From GCA-2861595 sp035536185 (lineage in GTDB: Bacteria; Actinomycetota; Acidimicrobiia; Acidimicrobiales; GCA-2861595): a stretch of DNA of 64,000 nucleotides. Position numbers and translations under genes: made by a program. The stretch lies in assembly GCA_035536185.1 (NCBI GenBank), contig DATLOM010000060.1, forward strand, positions 1-64,000, written 5' to 3'. The notes under the pieces are model-generated. The model made no database searches and was not told the origin of the DNA. It worked only from the letters and a program-made list of their open reading frames with translations. Shown here in pieces: positions 1 to 7,839 of the stretch (position 1 is its first letter; every line of letters begins with the position of its first letter).

Positions 1-781
1 CGGCCCGCTCGTACATGTCCTCCATGGTGGCGGCGGTCACGTTCATGTAGTGGCCCTTGATCTCGCCGGTCTGCTCCTGGGCCCGCTGCACGCCCTCGAT
101 GGTGTAGAGGAAGCGGTCACGCCAGCGCATGAAGGGCTGGCTGTTGATGTTCTCGTCGTCCTTGACGAAGTCGAGGCCGCCCCTGAGCGCCTCGTAGACG
201 ACCCGGCCGTAGTTCTTGGCCGACAGGCCCAGCTTCGGCTTGGTGGTGGCACCCAGCAGCGGGCGGCCGAACTTGTTGATGTACTCGCGCTCCATCACGA
301 TGCCGTGCGGGGGGCCGGGGAAGGTCTTGATGTAGTGCGTGGGGATCCGCATGTCCTCGAGGCGGAGGGCCTTGAGGGCCTTGAAGCCGAAGACGTTGCC
401 GATGATCGACGCCGTGAGGTTGGGGACCGAGCCCTCCTCGAACAGGTCGATGTTGTAGGCGATGTAGGCGATGTACTGGTTCTCCACACCGGGGACGGGC
501 TCGACCTTGTAGCACTTGGCCTGGTAGCGCTCGTAGTTGGTGAGGCGGTCGGTCCACACCACCGTCCAGGTGGCGGTGGACGACTCTCCTGCCACCGCGG
601 CGCCCGCCTCTTCCGGGGGCACGCCCGGCTGGGGGGTCACGCGGAAGGCGCAGAGGATGTCGCTGTCGTCCGGCACGTAGTCGGGCTCCCAGTAGCCCAT
701 CTTGGCGTAGGGGATGACTCCTGCACCCCAGCGCTTCTCACCCTTGAGGGCCTGTGCGCCCATCTTTCCGTTCTCTGCCAT
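1..781 (-). CDS. cbbL: RuBisCO large subunit, form I red type (3' end outside window)
   Basis: Carboxylates ribulose-1,5-bisphosphate in the Calvin-Benson-Bassham cycle. About 260 N-terminal residues are visible before the window edge. The protein starts MAENGKMGAQ and has the form I landmarks GVIPYAKMGYW, GESSTATWTVVWTDRL, the catalytic-lysine segment TKPKLGLS and the carbamylated-lysine segment GGLDFVKDDENINSQPF. The YAKMGYW segment and the overall N-terminus resemble red-type (IC/ID) rather than green-type enzymes. The start is the ATG at 779-781, preceded by a strong AAGGAGGA Shine-Dalgarno. The gene diverges from the aldolase-phosphoribulokinase pair. The small subunit and activase, if present, would lie to the left of the window. 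Confidence 0.95.
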   Translation of the reverse strand, partial: MAENGKMGAQALKGEKRWGAGVIPYAKMGYWEPDYVPDDSDILCAFRVTPQPGVPPEEAGAAVAGESSTATWTVVWTDRLTNYERYQAKCYKVEPVPGVENQYIAYIAYNIDLFEEGSVPNLTASIIGNVFGFKALKALRLEDMRIPTHYIKTFPGPPHGIVMEREYINKFGRPLLGATTKPKLGLSAKNYGRVVYEALRGGLDFVKDDENINSQPFMRWRDRFLYTIEGVQRAQEQTGEIKGHYMNVTAATMEDMYERA

Positions 782-1006
782 GTGTCCTCCTTGGACGAGA
801 TCTGCTTGCTTGGTCCATCCTCGCACAGCATCCATCATCTGTCCATTGAGTGTTTGCACACGACCCATAAACGTTGGTTATAGGGTTATTGGGGATGACT
901 CGAACGCCTGGCGACACAGGGGGAGTGGGCTCCGGCCCCCAATGGCGCGAAGCCGGGCTGACTCGTAGGATCACCCCGAAGAACCCGTCTGAGGAGGATC
1001 ACGTCA
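782..1006. promoter_or_regulatory. Divergent promoter region between cbbL and the aldolase gene
   Basis: This 225-bp non-coding stretch separates two divergent Calvin-cycle units. An AT-rich core at about 870-892 contains TATAGG- and GGTTAT-like -10 candidates, and a TAA-N7-TTA arrangement of the general kind bound by LysR-type CbbR regulators. A strong GAGGAGG ribosome-binding site precedes the aldolase ATG. The CbbR suggestion is inference only; no cbbR gene is visible in the window. Confidence 0.4.
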
Positions 1007-2023
1007 ATGAGCACCAACGATCTCATCGCTACCGCGCAGGCCATGGTGGCACCCGGCAAGGGTGTGCTGGCGGCCGACGAGAGCACCGCCACCATCGGCA
1101 AGCGGTTCGCCGCCCTCGGGATCGAGTCCACAGAGGAGAACCGGCGGGCGTACCGCGACATGCTCCTGAGCACGGCGAACCTGAACGAGTACGTGAGCGG
1201 CGTCATCCTCTACGACGAGACCATCCGCCAGTCCAGCGCCGACGGCACCCCGTTCCCCGAGATGCTCTCCCAGCGGGGGATCCTCCCCGGCATCAAGGTC
1301 GACACCGGGGCAAAGCCCCTGGCCAACGCCGATGGCGAGCAGATCACCGAGGGGCTCGACGGGCTGCGGGAGCGGGTGGCCGAGTACGTGGCCCTGGGCG
1401 CCAAGTTCGCCAAATGGCGGGCGGTCATCACCATCGGCGACGGCATCCCCAGCACGTACTGCATCAACGCCAACGCCCACGCCCTCGCCCGCTACGCGGC
1501 GTTGTGCCAGGAAGGAGGCCTCGTCCCCATCGTCGAGCCCGAGGTCCTGATGGACGCCGACAACAGCATCGAGCGCTGCTTCGAGGTGACGGTGACCACC
1601 CAGCGGGCCGTGTTCGCCGCCCTGGCCGAGCACCGGGTCCAGCTGGAAGGCATGATCCTCAAGCCCAACATGGTGATCTCCGGCAAGAAGTGCTCCGAGC
1701 AGGCCGACGTGCAGCAGGTGGCCGAGATGACCATCCGCTGCCTGCGCCAGACCGTTCCCGCCGCCGTACCCGGTATCGCCTTCCTGTCCGGCGGCCAGAG
1801 CGCCGAGGTCGCCACCGAGCACCTCAACGCCATGAACTCCATGGGCCCGCACCCGTGGCAGCTCAGCTTCTCCTACGGCCGCGCCCTGCAGGACCCCGCC
1901 CTCAAGGCATGGAAGGGCGAGGCGGCCAACGCCGAGGCCGGTCAGTCGGCGCTCCAGCACCGTTCGCGGTTCAACAGCCTGGCCACCACCGGCGGCTACT
2001 CACGTGAATTGGAGACGGCCTAG
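1007..2023 (+). CDS. Class I fructose-bisphosphate aldolase
   Basis: Schiff-base aldolase that cleaves or forms fructose-1,6-bisphosphate (and sedoheptulose-1,7-bisphosphate) from triose phosphates; here presumably for the Calvin cycle. The 338-residue length is close to the bacterial and eukaryotic class I enzymes. Visible signatures are GKGVLAADEST near the N-terminus, the Schiff-base lysine in EGMILKPNMV (Lys219) and the phosphate-binding FLSGGQS segment. The ATG at 1007 has a GAGGAGG site just upstream. The stop codon abuts the phosphoribulokinase ATG with no gap, so the two are almost certainly co-transcribed and translationally coupled. Class I aldolases are less common than class II in bacterial Calvin operons. 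Confidence 0.95.
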   Translation: MSTNDLIATAQAMVAPGKGVLAADESTATIGKRFAALGIESTEENRRAYRDMLLSTANLNEYVSGVILYDETIRQSSADGTPFPEMLSQRGILPGIKVDTGAKPLANADGEQITEGLDGLRERVAEYVALGAKFAKWRAVITIGDGIPSTYCINANAHALARYAALCQEGGLVPIVEPEVLMDADNSIERCFEVTVTTQRAVFAALAEHRVQLEGMILKPNMVISGKKCSEQADVQQVAEMTIRCLRQTVPAAVPGIAFLSGGQSAEVATEHLNAMNSMGPHPWQLSFSYGRALQDPALKAWKGEAANAEAGQSALQHRSRFNSLATTGGYSRELETA

Positions 2024-2977
2024 ATGCCAGACAAGCAGATGGGCATCCAAAAGGCCCTGCAGCGTGACAACGGCGGCGTTCGTCCCCCTCCCGCCATGCT
2101 CGCCATCGCCGGCGACAGCGCGGCCGGCAAGACGACCCTTACCAAGGGGCTCGTCGAGGCGCTGGGGCCCGACAAGAGCACTTCCATCTGCACCGACCAC
2201 TACCACCGGTACGACCGCCAGGAGCGCAAGGACAAGCCCTTCACGCCGCTCCATCCCGACTGCAACTACGTCGAGATCATGGAGCAGCACCTCCAGCTCA
2301 TCGCCATGGGCCAGCCCATCCTGCAACCCATCTACAACCACCACGACGGCACGCTGGGCCGACCGGTGCTGGTGGAGCCTGCGGAGTACGTCATCATCGA
2401 GGGGCTCATCCCCATCCACTCGAAGCTGGCCCGCGCCTGCTTCGACATCACCGTCTACCTCGATCCCCCCGAGCCCCTGCGTTACAACTGGAAGATCAAG
2501 CGGGACACCAGCAAGCGGGGCTACACGGAGGAGCAGGTCCGAGCCGAGCTGGACAAGCGCGAGCCGGAGTCGGCGGAGTTCATCCGCCCCCAGCGAGCCA
2601 GTGCCGACATCGTGGTGCAGTTCGCTCCCATCGAGGAGCGGGGCGAGTCGCTCGACGACCCGCTGAGCGCCACACTGCTGCTGCGGCCCACCGCCCCCCA
2701 TCCGGATCTCGCTTCGATCCTCACCGACGACGCCCGTGAGGCCATCCACCTGAAGCTTTCACGGGACGAGGACGGCAAGCCGGTGGACGCCGTGCACATC
2801 CACGCCTACGCCGACCCGGGGATCACCCGGAAGGTCAAGGAGGCCATCTGGGAGAGCCTCGGCGTGGCCGAGCCCCTCCCCAGTTCGCTCGGCCAGATCG
2901 AGCCGGGGGTCGTCAGCGAGCCGCTGGCCCTCAGCCAGCTCCTGCTGCTGTACCACCTGATCCAGGCCCGCCAGTAG
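2024..2977 (+). CDS. prk: Phosphoribulokinase
   Basis: Phosphorylates ribulose-5-phosphate to the RuBisCO substrate ribulose-1,5-bisphosphate. The 317-residue protein opens with a P-loop GDSAAGKTTLTKG, followed by the PRK-typical CTDHYHRYDRQERK stretch, QPIYNHHDGT and EYVIIEGL. The sequence looks closer to cyanobacterial/plant class II enzymes than to proteobacterial class I, but this is by eye. It begins directly after the aldolase stop. With cbbL divergent on the other strand, this supports a complete autotrophic CO2-fixation capability. About 180 bp of non-coding DNA separates it from the convergent HerA gene. Confidence 0.93.
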   Translation: MPDKQMGIQKALQRDNGGVRPPPAMLAIAGDSAAGKTTLTKGLVEALGPDKSTSICTDHYHRYDRQERKDKPFTPLHPDCNYVEIMEQHLQLIAMGQPILQPIYNHHDGTLGRPVLVEPAEYVIIEGLIPIHSKLARACFDITVYLDPPEPLRYNWKIKRDTSKRGYTEEQVRAELDKREPESAEFIRPQRASADIVVQFAPIEERGESLDDPLSATLLLRPTAPHPDLASILTDDAREAIHLKLSRDEDGKPVDAVHIHAYADPGITRKVKEAIWESLGVAEPLPSSLGQIEPGVVSEPLALSQLLLLYHLIQARQ

Positions 2978-3128
2978 CAGCACCGTCCGCAGCCAATGTT
3001 GTCTCCGGCACTGTGTTGGAAATCGCCGACCGAGACAGTTCTGTCGTCACAGAGGTGGCACCGGGAGAGGCGCCTCGTCATCGGGGCAACGTAGAACCAG
3101 CGGCGGCGAAGGCGACCTATGGTTCGCA

Positions 3129-3153
3129 CCACCCTTTTCACCTTGAAAGGTGG
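3129..3153. terminator. Possible hairpin between convergent genes
   Basis: An inverted repeat, CCACC/GGTGG plus TTTCA/TGAAA around a 3-nt loop with a 2-nt bulge, lies between the convergent phosphoribulokinase and HerA genes, ending 5 bp before the HerA stop. It could act as a bidirectional terminator, but there is no U-tract on either side, so support is limited. The rest of 2978-3157 shows no gene. Confidence 0.3.
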
Positions 3154-3157
3154 ACGC

Positions 3158-5302
3158 TCATGCCCCGAACATCTGGGGCGTAGCTTCCGTGGGTGGAGGT
3201 GGCATCGGCCTCTTGACAGCAGCGAGCGCCTTCACCCATGTAGCTCCATCGCGCTTCTCTGAGGCCCATCCGGCGCCCTCCGGACCGAGAAGCTCGTTGA
3301 GGGCGCGCAGGACGAGCCTCTGCTCGTGGACCCACTGCACGGGGTCGGGCACCAAGGTGGTGTCGACCGAATCGGCGAGGAGGTGCTGCACCCGGCCCCA
3401 CTTCATGCCCTCGTGCGCGTGTTGCGCGAAGACTGGGTTGTGGGCCAAACCCTGGATGGCCGCCACCTTGATGGTCTCGAGGGGGTCATTGTCGTCCCCC
3501 ACGGTCTGCATGCCGCCGGCCCTTTCGACGGTGCGTCTCATCGATTCGGCAAAGCGCTGCGCCAACTGCGCCGCGAAGCAGTCGAGGGAGCGAGACGAGT
3601 AGTCGGGATCCCGGGCGCTGTAGCTTCCCTCGAAGCTCAAGGCTCGGATCGGTACGGGATACGGCTTGCCGGACACACTCGACCAGAAGATGCCGTGGCC
3701 CACCAGTGGCTCGTTGAGCAGCGACGAGAGAAGGTCGTCGGAGAAGTGGGCGTTTGCGTTCTTCAGGGCCCGCAGGTCGCCGGCGGACAGCAGGTGGAAG
3801 ATGAACCAGTTGTCACCCTGACTGAGCAGCTCCGATGAGATGCTCCCCGGTTGCTGGGTCACAAGGACGGCTCCGAGATCGTACTTGCGGCCCTCCTTGA
3901 CCCACGAGACGAACGGCCCTTCGCCGTGAGCGGACGCCCCGCCAAGAACCGCCTGGGCCTCTTCGATCACCGCGATGGTCGGGATGGTGGCCGGCTCGGC
4001 CGCGGTGAACTCCCTCTGGTTGTGGTCGAAGATCTCCTGGAGGATCACACCCGCCAGCGCCAGTCCTTGGCTGCCCCGCATGCGGGAGATGTCGACAACA
4101 CACAACTTTCCCTCCTTCAGCGCGATTTTCACGGCGCTGAGCAGGCGGCTCGTTGGATTGTGCAGGGCATTTACTATCCGGACCATGTTCGCCCTTGCCG
4201 CGTACAGCTCCATCTCCTGGGTCGACTTCAGACCCAGCAGCTCCGCTATCAGGTCTTCGTCAGTGGCCTGGCCGTTCTTGTAGATGGCGTCCACCAGGCG
4301 ACGCCAGCGGTCTGGTGTCAGGGCCTTGAGCTTCTGGACGTTCTGGCGGTCCTGCTGCTCGGCCGCAAGGACCAGCCCGACGACCTTGGCTGCCGGGAGC
4401 TCCCGGATGTCGAGGTGGACCTGATCGACGACGAACGACTGGTAGAAGGCGCTGGGCGCTGTCCGGTCCGTGAACACGACCACGCGATCCTGGAGCGCCT
4501 GGCTGTCACAGAGCCCGGGGCGGCCCTTGTCGTCGGGCCAGAAGTACTCACCATCCGGGTCGAAGATCAGGGTGCCGACGGGCACCTTGCGCCCCTTGCG
4601 CTTCTCCACCAGCGGGCACTCGCGCCCGCCGTACAGGTTGGCGAAGAGCAGTTTGATGAGGTTCGACTTCCCGAAGCCGGCCCGGGCGAAGACGAAGCTG
4701 CGGCGGCTCACGAGTTGGCTGATCTCGAACTTGGGAATTACCGCCGGATAGATGATCTGAAGCCGATCGTCGTGAGCGAGTCGTACGTCGTCGCCGGAGT
4801 GGACGAACTCCCCGAAGGCGAGGAACCCCAACTCGGCCGCATCTGGAGCGTCGATATCGGCTCCGGCAACGTGTCGGAGCAGGTCGTTCGACAGGAACGC
4901 CACCTTGGCGCCCACGTGCGGCAGACGCCGGTGGGAGGCGATGAATACCGGAGGTTTGTCACCACCGACCTCACGCAGGACGCCGAGGATCCTGATGTCG
5001 ACCCGGTACTTGAGGTACTGGTCCCTCAGGTCCTCTGGGATGTGGCGCTCCTCCCGCACCGCCCGGATGGCGTAGTCCTCACCGGAGGGCGTGACGAGCC
5101 GCCCTTGTGCGGCGATCGTGGTGATCCGCCCGAGCACCGCCTCGTGCTCGTTCTCCAGTGCTACCAGCACGAACTGGCCGTGCATGGCTGACGACTGGAA
5201 TCGGTTCTGGTAAGGCAGGACGAGATCGGCGTGGAACTCGAGACCCCCCTCGGAGAAGCCGAGGAAGGTTCCAACGACGTCGTCACGGGCGAACAGGCTC
5301 AT
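3158..5302 (-). CDS. herA: HerA-like DNA-translocating ATPase (DUF87 type)
   Basis: FtsK-HerA superfamily hexameric DNA pump that normally works with the NurA nuclease. The 714-residue protein has an N-terminal HAS-barrel-like region (about 1-190), a Walker A motif ARAGFGKSNLIK (about 206-217), a Walker B motif TIAVIEEAQAVLGG with paired acidic residues, and VLVTQQPGSISSELLSQGDNW typical of the HerA sensor region. It is longer than archaeal HerA (about 500 residues) because of a C-terminal extension of about 140 residues of unknown role. Its ATG shares the A of the NurA TGA stop (TGATG), so translation is coupled. Third gene of the methyltransferase-NurA-HerA operon; the context points to defence rather than housekeeping recombination. 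Confidence 0.85.
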   Translation of the reverse strand: MSLFARDDVVGTFLGFSEGGLEFHADLVLPYQNRFQSSAMHGQFVLVALENEHEAVLGRITTIAAQGRLVTPSGEDYAIRAVREERHIPEDLRDQYLKYRVDIRILGVLREVGGDKPPVFIASHRRLPHVGAKVAFLSNDLLRHVAGADIDAPDAAELGFLAFGEFVHSGDDVRLAHDDRLQIIYPAVIPKFEISQLVSRRSFVFARAGFGKSNLIKLLFANLYGGRECPLVEKRKGRKVPVGTLIFDPDGEYFWPDDKGRPGLCDSQALQDRVVVFTDRTAPSAFYQSFVVDQVHLDIRELPAAKVVGLVLAAEQQDRQNVQKLKALTPDRWRRLVDAIYKNGQATDEDLIAELLGLKSTQEMELYAARANMVRIVNALHNPTSRLLSAVKIALKEGKLCVVDISRMRGSQGLALAGVILQEIFDHNQREFTAAEPATIPTIAVIEEAQAVLGGASAHGEGPFVSWVKEGRKYDLGAVLVTQQPGSISSELLSQGDNWFIFHLLSAGDLRALKNANAHFSDDLLSSLLNEPLVGHGIFWSSVSGKPYPVPIRALSFEGSYSARDPDYSSRSLDCFAAQLAQRFAESMRRTVERAGGMQTVGDDNDPLETIKVAAIQGLAHNPVFAQHAHEGMKWGRVQHLLADSVDTTLVPDPVQWVHEQRLVLRALNELLGPEGAGWASEKRDGATWVKALAAVKRPMPPPPTEATPQMFGA

Positions 5303-6429
5303 CAGGAGTACCTCCGGGCGGCGGGGTCGACGGTTTCGAGTTGCACCGCGTCGAAGATGGCGCGGCGGTCTGCCTCGACCTGGCCGCGCACTGTTTCGAC
5401 GAGGGTGTCTTGGAGGATGGCGAGGTCGAGGTCGACTACTTGGGCGTGCCGATCGGCCTCCTGCAGGCAGTGCGGATAGAAGGGCACAGGAAAGCCCAGC
5501 TGCGCGTCCGATACCAGCGACCCGAAGATCTCCTGTGCTCGCTGGTCCTGGCAGGCCAGGAGATCAACCGTCCAGACCGGATCACCGGCTCGGGTGCCGA
5601 ACCGGACCAGGTACATCGATCCCATGTTGTACTTCGGCTTCTCGACGTCCGCCGCATCGTCGTCGGGCAACCGGACGTACTCCGGCCACGTGTAGACCTT
5701 CTCCTGGAGCTCGAGGGGGACCGCTGCGTACAAGGGATGGCCGGGTGGAAAGACGTCGGCGAGGGACATCGCCATCCGGTAGCGCGTCAGTACCTCTGAA
5801 TGTTTGGCAATGCCGACGAGGAAGATATTGACCCCGGACGTCTTCGCCACACGCTCAATGGCGGCACGGATCTTGGTGTACAACTGGACGAAGAGGTCAC
5901 CGGCGAACACCTTGGTCCGCAAGAGTCCGTCGTGGACGATCAGCGTGCTCGAGCCCCAGTCGCGGTAGCAGATGAGCTCGTAGAGCACAGCCCACTCGCA
6001 AAGGTCTCGGTAAACCAACGTCCATGCGGCGCTCTTGGGAGCACCGGCGGGAATCATGGTGCTGAGCTCTCGGATACTCGACCTGCCGAGGTCCCTCAGC
6101 AGCTTGGCCAGCGGCGTGTTGTTGGAGAAGCTGTGGTCATCGATCACGGCCGGATCGGTGGTCGGAGAGATCACGTCGAGGAAGCGCTCCGCGCCGTTGG
6201 AGTCGACGATCCGCACCACCTGCATCAGGTACGGGTTGAACTGGAGGCGATTGTTCCCGCCGTCTGCGGCCACCAGGGAGATCGAGTTCGTGTTCCGTGG
6301 CTGGATCGTCACGACGTTGGCCTTGAGCTGATTGACCTCGTCGAGCACGTCGATCAGCAGGTTCCGGTCGATCTCGGTGCGCTCGCGCACGAGGCGGCGG
6401 ATTTCGGGCAGCCTCTCTGGGTCGAACAT
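5302..6429 (-). CDS. nurA: NurA-domain nuclease
   Basis: Predicted NurA-family nuclease of 375 residues. The family is a metal-dependent RNase H-like-fold 5'-3' exo/endonuclease that pairs with HerA to resect DNA. Key visible motifs are SLVAADGGNNRL, with the first catalytic aspartate at about residue 56, and LIVHDGLLRTKVF, with the second Asp-Gly; the segment FLVGIAKHSEVL precedes the C-terminal YLVRFG strand. Residues 1-40 are probably helical. It lies 21 bp after the methyltransferase and overlaps the HerA start by one base. Assignment rests on the two DG motifs and adjacency to HerA; individual sequence identity to archaeal NurA is evidently low. Confidence 0.75.
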   Translation of the reverse strand: MFDPERLPEIRRLVRERTEIDRNLLIDVLDEVNQLKANVVTIQPRNTNSISLVAADGGNNRLQFNPYLMQVVRIVDSNGAERFLDVISPTTDPAVIDDHSFSNNTPLAKLLRDLGRSSIRELSTMIPAGAPKSAAWTLVYRDLCEWAVLYELICYRDWGSSTLIVHDGLLRTKVFAGDLFVQLYTKIRAAIERVAKTSGVNIFLVGIAKHSEVLTRYRMAMSLADVFPPGHPLYAAVPLELQEKVYTWPEYVRLPDDDAADVEKPKYNMGSMYLVRFGTRAGDPVWTVDLLACQDQRAQEIFGSLVSDAQLGFPVPFYPHCLQEADRHAQVVDLDLAILQDTLVETVRGQVEADRRAIFDAVQLETVDPAARRYS

Positions 6430-6450
6430 CAGCGGGCCGTTGGCCGGCAG

Positions 6451-7578
6451 TCACTGGAGACTGGCATACAGGTCGACCTCCTCCACGTACTTCCCGGCGC
6501 CGTTGTTCATCTGGTCGGCTTGACGCCTTCCACGCGAAGGAACACCTGCGGGCACGATGTCGTCAATGACCCACCTTGCCTTCGAGGCGAGAATGGACCG
6601 AGACAACAAGTTTGCCGGGTCCCTGGCCCGAGAAGGTAGTGCGCCGAAACGAACCACCAAAGTGGCGCCGGGTAGGCAACGTGTCGCAGATGCCCGCCAC
6701 ACCCGGGCCAGCTCCTCTACGAAGACCTCCTCGCTCGAATGAGACAGCTGACCGCGGACGCCGTAGTCGACGACTGGCTCCCCCCCCAGGAACCACGCTC
6801 GCAACCACTGATCGGGTACGTAGGTGCGCATGCCGTAGTAGGGAGGCGAGGTGATCACCCAGGAGAATCGGTGCCGGACTTTGGCGGTTACGGTGATGGA
6901 GTTGCCGCAGCGCACCTCGCCGCGGGAATCGGGGGGTAGCTCGGCGAGGGCGTACCGCGCTCGGCGGTCGAGGACATCGAGAACGTCGACCGAGGGTGGC
7001 GCCATCTGGTTGGCCTCCCAGTAGCGGATTGCCGACTGCGGCTTCGAGGCGTAGCTGCGCGGCATCTGGTTAGACAGGTAAGTCGGCGCTTTGATTCGCA
7101 CTGGGCCGTGGAGGATGCCGAGGAGCAGCGCCCTGAGCATCACCGTGATCGGCGTGGAGCTTGCCGTGACGAGCTGTTCCCGTAGGGTGCAGATCTGGCG
7201 CAGCGTGGTGGGAGAGAAGCAGCGATCCCAGAAGCCGCCTTCGGGTACCTCCGAGGGCTGAAAGCCGTTGTCGAGCAGCTGCTTGCATCGACGAACGACG
7301 GCATCCGGGGTCGTTGACACGAGCTTCGCGGCGGCCAAAGCGACCGCGATCGGGTTTGTGTCGATTCCGACAGATGGAAGCCCCAGCAGCCGTGCCGCGT
7401 ACAAGGTGGTTCCACGGCCACAGAAGGGATCGAGAACCCACTCCCCCGAACTGGCCTTGGTCAGCACCTGAAGTGGGAACTTCAAGGGGAACATCGTGTA
7501 GTAGGGGCAAACCGCGTTCAGTCGAATGAGCGGGTGGTACCGCGTCAGACATGCCACATCGGCTGTTATCGCTGTCAT
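6451..7578 (-). CDS. Site-specific DNA methyltransferase (SPPY type)
   Basis: S-adenosylmethionine-dependent amino-methyltransferase for DNA. The AdoMet-binding motif I, WVLDPFCGRGTT, lies near residue 50 and the catalytic motif IV, VITSPPYYGMRTY, near residue 255. TSPPY is typical of N4-cytosine (or some N6-adenine) enzymes. Motif I before motif IV with about 190 residues between suggests an alpha-like order with an internal target-recognition region. The frame could start at GTG 7614, but ATG 7578 has an AGGGCAGG ribosome-binding site and gives 375 residues, so it is preferred. It heads the methyltransferase-NurA-HerA operon and is the likely self-marking component of a restriction-like system. 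Confidence 0.85.
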   Translation of the reverse strand: MTAITADVACLTRYHPLIRLNAVCPYYTMFPLKFPLQVLTKASSGEWVLDPFCGRGTTLYAARLLGLPSVGIDTNPIAVALAAAKLVSTTPDAVVRRCKQLLDNGFQPSEVPEGGFWDRCFSPTTLRQICTLREQLVTASSTPITVMLRALLLGILHGPVRIKAPTYLSNQMPRSYASKPQSAIRYWEANQMAPPSVDVLDVLDRRARYALAELPPDSRGEVRCGNSITVTAKVRHRFSWVITSPPYYGMRTYVPDQWLRAWFLGGEPVVDYGVRGQLSHSSEEVFVEELARVWRASATRCLPGATLVVRFGALPSRARDPANLLSRSILASKARWVIDDIVPAGVPSRGRRQADQMNNGAGKYVEEVDLYASLQ

Positions 7579-7614
7579 GAGAAACGCCTGCCCTTCTAGC
7601 GTCGGCAACGTCAC

Positions 7615-7839
7615 GCCACGGGCGCTCGTGCACGCTCAAAGTACCGGAGGGCTGTGACACATTCTTGGACCCCACACGGGACCCGTTGTCGTGGCATTCT
7701 CGCCCCAGCCGGCCTCCGCAGCGTCGCTGGCCCTCCCGATGAGCGCCTCCAGTGACCGCTTGTGCCTGCCGCTGAGCACTGGCACCTGGGCGGCGTCGAC
7801 GGTTGTGTCACCCGTGAACGTGGAGGAGGAGACGGCCGC
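7615..7839. other. Intergenic region upstream of the defence operon
   Basis: This stretch lies between the FtsH-like gene stop and the methyltransferase operon, both on the minus strand. It must hold the operon promoter unless transcription reads through from the 13-kb FtsH operon. No TTCAG direct repeat, clear hairpin or small ORF with a ribosome-binding site was found. Confidence 0.3.

Noticed and set aside
874..2007. Open frame overlapping the aldolase in another frame
   Set aside because: Arg/His-rich shadow; the aldolase frame has a ribosome-binding site and complete family motifs.
3851..5191. Plus-strand open frame of 446 residues
   Set aside because: Antisense to HerA, which has intact Walker motifs; the plus-strand product is a typical shadow.
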